Source: a virus
Strand: one strand, 5' to 3'
Length of the DNA stretch: 64,000 bases
IMG/VR virus record: IMGVR_UViG_3300036985_001643
Location: 1-64,000 of that record
Both the position numbers and the translations under genes were made by a program. Positions within the stretch are counted from its first letter, which is position 1; each line of letters begins with the position of its first letter. Shown here one piece after another: positions 63,774 to 64,000 of the stretch. The notes beneath the pieces were generated by a model. The model was not told the origin of the DNA. It was given only the letters and a program-made list of their open reading frames with translations, and ran no database searches.

Positions 63774-64000
63774 CTTGTTGTTTCATTTTAGTTACTACAT
63801 TCTTTACCTGTCTTTCCGTCAACTCTGTTACCACACATCTTCCAAGATCGTATTTATCTCTTACTAACTTAGTAATCAAGTGTAAAGCATTACCATCACC
63901 TGTTGCTATTTGTTTCCCAATTTGAGCAATAGCAAAAGACATGTTAGCAGCAACTACCTCATCAACTTTCCAAATCTTGTCTCGATTCTTTGCGTTCTTT
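63751..64000 (-). CDS. Partial minus-strand gene running off the right edge
   Basis: The reading frame stays open from its stop at 63751 to the window edge, so the Met at 63942 is probably internal. The visible 82 codons give a charged helical start (KNAKNRDKIWKVDEVVAANM), a GDGNALHLITKL segment and a basic, Gln-rich end. No family is recognised. The rest lies outside the window. Confidence 0.5.
   Translation of the reverse strand, partial: KNAKNRDKIWKVDEVVAANMSFAIAQIGKQIATGDGNALHLITKLVRDKYDLGRCVVTELTERQVKNVVTKMKQQDAESTQS

Noticed and set aside
1-64000. tRNA genes, integrase or insertion sequences
   Set aside because: No cloverleaf-like segment in the few gaps, and no recombinase or transposase motif in any product.

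Overview
The window is part of the genome of a crAss-like tailed phage (order Crassvirales, podovirus morphology), almost certainly of a Bacteroidota host. The evidence is a TerL, portal, scaffold-like and crAss-type major capsid gene order; an IHF-like gene inside the tail block; a very long P22 gp10/muzzle-type tail protein; and a run of giant virion proteins carrying the two halves of a YonO/crAss-type RNA polymerase. The DNA is strongly AT-rich and uses all three stop codons normally. Its promoters look like the Bacteroidota -7 element TAnnTTTG. No integrase, tRNA, CRISPR array or insertion sequence was seen.

Layout: 1-318 is non-coding. It carries two matched 20-bp dyads (ATGTAC-N8-GTACAT) just upstream of the first promoter. 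319-3536 is a tightly overlapping cassette of small proteins: three winged-helix-like proteins, a minimal IHF/HU-like protein, a Cys-rich zinc-binding protein and unknowns. 3539-14079 is packaging and head: TerL, portal, scaffold candidate, major capsid protein, conserved structural genes and an abundant auxiliary capsid candidate. Rho-independent terminators follow the capsid and auxiliary capsid genes. 14163-24862 is a fibre and receptor-binding module, with a beta-helix spike and two adhesins that share an N-terminal anchor but have different tips. 24898-26440 is lysis: a holin, a YiiX/NlpC-like cysteine peptidase, an M15 peptidase and a membrane-anchored coiled coil. 26471-33251 is the tail ring and muzzle genes with the second IHF-like gene. 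33254-63181 is the ejected-cargo and RNA polymerase block. A terminator at 63192-63240 separates it from a convergent minus-strand cassette of small genes that runs off the right edge.

The most unusual part is 40525-59031. The beta-like half of the RNA polymerase appears to be the C-terminus of a 3641-residue protein. The beta'-like half, with a DFDVD catalytic motif, is the N-terminus of a 2365-residue protein. That second protein continues into a zinc metallopeptidase, a DUF4326-like domain, an ADP-ribosyltransferase-like domain and a complete SF1 (Dda/RecD-like) helicase. Between the two halves, translationally coupled to the first by TAATG, is a 157-residue ferritin that keeps all the ferroxidase ligands of H-type ferritin. 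A polymerase, protease, ART and helicase polyprotein with a ferritin gene in the middle suggests a virion-delivered take-over package. The window is otherwise consistent with late virion genes read left to right, probably starting from the operator-controlled promoter at 297-304.
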